Part shown: piece after piece, positions 60,601 through 64,000 of the stretch
How the letters are laid out: every line of letters begins with the position of its first letter
How positions within the stretch are numbered: position 1 is the stretch's first letter
From: Blasia pusilla
Lineage: Eukaryota > Marchantiophyta > Marchantiopsida > Blasiales
NCBI GenBank assembly: GCA_050084515.1
Contig: CM114271.1
Span: 18,848,001 to 18,912,000, forward strand
Direction of reading: 5' to 3'
Length of the DNA stretch: 64,000 bases
The notes under the pieces: model-generated
Told to the model about the DNA's origin: nothing
Database searches by the model: none
What the model saw: the letters and a program-made list of their open reading frames with translations, nothing else
Made by a program: the position numbers and the translations under genes

Positions 60601-63144
60601 TCTACTCTCCGCTCGCTAAGAGTGGAAAGCATTATCTCAAAGCATCACCCGTCACGTTACTCTGGACAGTGCAGCTCAGTTCTGCAATCCCGGATTCTTG
60701 CTATCTGGCAACTGGCCGGCCACAAGGCCACCATCTATCATGAAGCCTCGAGGCTACCGAGAGATCATACCAACCCACCACGGCTTCACTTTTTGGTGAA
60801 ACCTCATGAAGTGGAGAGAGGCCTACATAACATGGAACGACAGGGAATGGCAATCAAACCGAGCTTGAGACGTAACGAGGCGGCAGGAGTATATCAGACG
60901 TGACATTTACCTTTCCAAGTCATGGTCGTACAGAACAGAGTTGTCTCCACTGGTCCGGTAAAGAGGCAATCTTAACCGCCCAACCAATTGTGCCAGCGGA
61001 TTGCTTTTGCAAAGTCCATGCAACCTGCAATGACGCAAGCACTCGTCAGATGGCTCATCGTAGTCTCCTACCTACTGCTGCCCTCTCTAGCCATACCATA
61101 CCGCAAGAAGAATCTTAGTAGATGGGCTTGGGAAATCCATGCGACCGACTCCAGAGTAGGGAAAGGTATACACACAGGTCAACATTAAATTCGACGACAA
61201 CCATGTACTATTATTATTACCTCCGAGTCACCCCGACTTACACCGAGGCATAGGGAAAAACCTACTATTGTTTCAAGCTTGTACGGGACCCGATGGCGAG
61301 TCCTGCAACTGACTGACATCGGCTACGCATCCAGATTTCGTGCAAAATGTGAATCAGTAACTAGCGTTGGAAGCATGGTCTATGGACGCCTAATTCAAGG
61401 ACGCGCGTGGGTCGGTAGAGACTCTGAGAGCATGCACTACCCGTCACAAGGCAAGAACTCACTGATAAGCAGGGTGGTACGGAGCACGACTGACGAAAAG
61501 AGACTCTGTGGGGAATGCTTTAATAATTCAGTCGGAGCTGCTAGAGTATGGGCTAATGACCCTAAGCTGGGTTCGCCAAACGCCGGGCAAACATAGCCGA
61601 CATGCGGGTGTTTCCCAATGTAAACAAGAACTACCATGAAAATCACAAGGAAAGATATCGTGGGTTGACATGCATAGATAAATCGAAGGAAACAATGAAG
61701 ACTTTTCTTTGGCAAGAGACTTCACCATGAGGCACCCATGTCCACAGGGACGCCGAAGGAGTGATCTGTGTAGACGCGACCCCCAACCCGATCCCTCGAC
61801 TCTAATACAACAACCTGCGCCATAACATTCATGTGAAAGGAGTAAATACGCTTTCATCGACTGCGAAGGAGATCAACCGAGTGTCAAACAACCGTACGCG
61901 TGATAACTCAGCACACGTTGTGCATTTCCTGCAGCTTTCTCCAATGCAGGTGGCACGAGAAATACGCGCGGCGATGCCATGAACATTTCTGGAAACTGGT
62001 GAAGCTCAGAATAACTACACGCCTACGAGACACAAGGAGAACTCAGGCGACACGCGTTCGCAAGAACCCTTGCAGACAAGTCTAATAGCAAGACACTCGG
62101 TCCAAACCGAAACTACTCGACCAAGTGAGAGGTCGCACGATTTGAACGCCTGCAACCGAAGCAAGTATCTTTCAAAATCGGGGGCTTACTAATAGCCTCT
62201 AGGAACTTCCGTCATCAATGAGGAGTCGAGCCTCCAGACACAAACTGTAAGACTGCAGACAAATCCAGAAGATAACTCAAATTCCTAGCAAGTGAGATAA
62301 GCGACAAAATTGAGGAGTGGGGACATTCCACGGTACGAAGAGCTCTGAATCTGCGTATCTGACCTTGCAGTTGGCCGCCTGAAGCACGCGAGCTGCCGCC
62401 AGACCTGCCACTCCGGCTCCAATCACGAGCACCGTCGGTTGTTTCGACCGTGCTCCATGTTTCAAGTGACTTGAGGCTGCAAAGAACTCAATCAGTGAGC
62501 CAATGAATACAAAAGCTGCAGCTACGGTATTTCCAATTGGCGGCAAGTCCCTAGAGAACCGGGTAGAATGTTCTCCACAACCAGAAAGTCACCTACGCCA
62601 GCATCGAATGCAGCTTTCTCAAAACCGCATAAACACTAGGCTTCCAAAACTGGGGGGGCAACAGAGAGACTGAACTTGGAAGCGGTCTACTGGGCACCAC
62701 AGACATTGCATTAAGCAAATAAATGCAATATAATTTCGCATCCTGCTGAGCTCGAGGTCTGGTTAGCCTCAGGACCTTCGCTTCTCCAGAAGAAAGAGAC
62801 ACGGCTTGACTTCGGCCAGCCAGCGTTTCGGCAAACAGTGCATAGACCTTAACTCCTGTGCAGGATACCGTTTGGGCTAGAGGATACCTATCCCCCATAC
62901 CAAATGTACGCATTCTACTGCTCTGATTAGCCTCGGATTCTATACAAATCTGGCTGCACTTTGAGCTTCTTCAGTCGCTTGGCTAGCACAATTCTCATCG
63001 CACCGTCTACGAATTCTCACTCAAGCTCGATTGCTGCTCTAGTGTAATGAGCCTACACGAAACCAGCTGAAGCTCGGGCAAAGGAAAGTATGTATTGGAG
63101 AGAAACGTACTCAAATCTCTCGACAGTTGATCCGTGGGCGCCAT
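57638..63144 (-). CDS. PAO: peroxisomal polyamine oxidase (PAO2/3/4 type), ten exons, 488 aa
   Basis: An FAD-dependent enzyme that oxidises spermine and spermidine towards putrescine in peroxisomes, releasing aminopropanal and H2O2. Exons (high to low): 63144-63111, 62476-62364, 61814-61726, 61024-60911, 60258-60171, 59838-59753, 59641-59539, 59350-59253, 59043-58614, 57949-57638. All nine introns are GT-AG and the exons join in phase to 488 codons, close to the usual 490. Features: Rossmann GAGVAG at residues 31-36; ESRDR at 54-58 binding the FAD ribose; GGRV just after; [24 protein letters not shown]; the flavin-proximal Lys near 306 (ENKI); AGEATS and [13 protein letters not shown] near the C-terminus; and terminal SRL, a PTS1 signal. 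The start was chosen because ATG at 63144 gives an 11-codon exon ending in a strong GTACGT donor that restores phase with exon 2. The open frame from 62546 begins at TTG and would skip this. The first exon is the least certain part. Confidence 0.93.
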
Positions 63145-64000
63145 AAATGGCGCTGTGTGCGCTGTATAACGCCTTCCAGTGGTGAGATTAGGTCTCGCGC
63201 GAGTGAATCGAGAGCGTACAGGAGTGCACGGGTAGATGCCGTATAATGATGTTGACAAGAAGTCTAGAGGAGAAGAACGAAGACAGGTCGGTACGCAAGA
63301 GCGTGAACCAAATTACTAGCCACAAACGATATTAAACGGTAGTATCGTTGAAAACCAGGGAGGACTAAGAAATGCAATGGATGGAGGCCAAAACAATCCC
63401 GCCCGGGTCCGATAAAGTCGAATGACTAGAAAGAAAAACGGACGGACCGACATACAGAGAAGGATTCAGACGGATGGGGGAAACTAGCCAATCAGGCACT
63501 TCGGACCGGCGTACAGCGATGGATTGCAACCGGGCAAACAAGCGATGCTCTCACCCACACAGACACTCTCTGTGTCTCTGTCTTCGTCTTTCCACCGCAC
63601 TCCCCAAGAGACGTCGTGAGTGGTGCGCTATTCGGCGACGATATCGGATGCGCGCACGAGAGGAAGCTCTCAATGAGAGACCTACGCCGCTGTGCTAGAC
63701 AGCAATTTGACCGCTAGAGGAAGAAGAGAGCGCCGAATTTCAAGATTGCGACGCAATCCTGGCGGAGAGGGAGGGAGGGCGGACGGACGGAGAGGAGAGG
63801 AGAAACTGCGCTGGATAGATATCCCCACGGGAATCGAACGAATAATCGGTGGCCGCCTCAGGCGATAATCACAGCAAGGCAGCGAAAGAGCGAAACGGAA
63901 GCCCCGCGAGCGATTGCGACCGCGCAGGGGGCAGGCAGAGAGACACTGATAAACCGTGCAGTGTACGCAACGACGGCAGCAGCAGACGAGTCGAATTCCG
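63145..64000 (-). promoter_or_regulatory. presumed 5' UTR and promoter of the polyamine oxidase gene
   Basis: Upstream of the start codon the sequence becomes GC-rich, with a purine-rich stretch at about 63750-63805 that is pyrimidine-rich on the coding strand, typical of plant 5' leaders. No TATA box or transcription start could be fixed. Plus-strand ORFs here (for example 63474-63698) are treated as shadows. Confidence 0.4.

Noticed and set aside
62277-62546. Start of the polyamine oxidase at 62546
   Set aside because: That codon is TTG, and the stretch before 62476 ends in TTCTTTGCAG, a splice acceptor. The ATG exon at 63144-63111 fits better.

Overview
The window looks like repeat-rich nuclear DNA of a land plant. 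The evidence is a ten-exon gene with plant polyamine oxidase (PAO2/3/4-type) architecture, a short run of plant-type telomere repeat (CCCTAAA), Copia and Gypsy elements of plant type, and AT-rich spacers with long pure microsatellites. Several elements (a retroelement carrying a cytosine methyltransferase, an endonuclease-bearing LINE-like element) would be unusual in a flowering plant. I therefore lean, with low certainty, towards a non-flowering lineage such as a moss, lycophyte or fern.

Layout. 0-3.8 kb: 3' part of a Copia element with its 3' LTR. 4.9-5.8 kb: decayed tandem array. 6.6-12.2 kb: two copies, in opposite orientation, of one LINE-like element (minus copy partial, plus copy longer), separated by a GC-rich block and a 23-bp-arm hairpin. 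13.2-13.7 kb: two Helitron-like 3' termini. 15.2-18.1 kb: truncated Gypsy remnant preceded by a C5 cytosine methyltransferase-like domain. 19.0-20.9 kb and 33.9-35.6 kb: two tandem arrays that share a core motif and a palindrome. They bracket a 21-33.5 kb block of decayed exon-like plus-strand ORFs, into which a minus-strand Copia (26.8-30.6 kb) is nested. 36-54 kb: dispersed copies of a hAT-type MITE family (two with perfect 8-bp target duplications, one with an empty site in the same window), a decayed hAT transposase, a second Gypsy remnant, another Copia remnant, and pure microsatellites of about 57, 148, 177 and 305 bp. 57.6-63.1 kb: the one clearly intact gene, a peroxisomal polyamine oxidase on the minus strand. 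Its presumed 5' UTR and promoter lie between 63.1 and 64 kb.

The only gene I consider functional is the polyamine oxidase. Its ten exons join in phase into 488 codons with all introns GT-AG, and the product ends in the peroxisomal signal SRL. All mobile-element coding regions carry stops, frameshifts, truncations or lost catalytic residues. The most novel-looking structure is the roughly 17-kb unit made of the two related arrays and the ORF block between them. It could be a large uncharacterised transposable element, but no terminal repeats or target duplications were found. Most ORFs here can be read only from non-ATG codons, so start positions in decayed elements have no biological weight.
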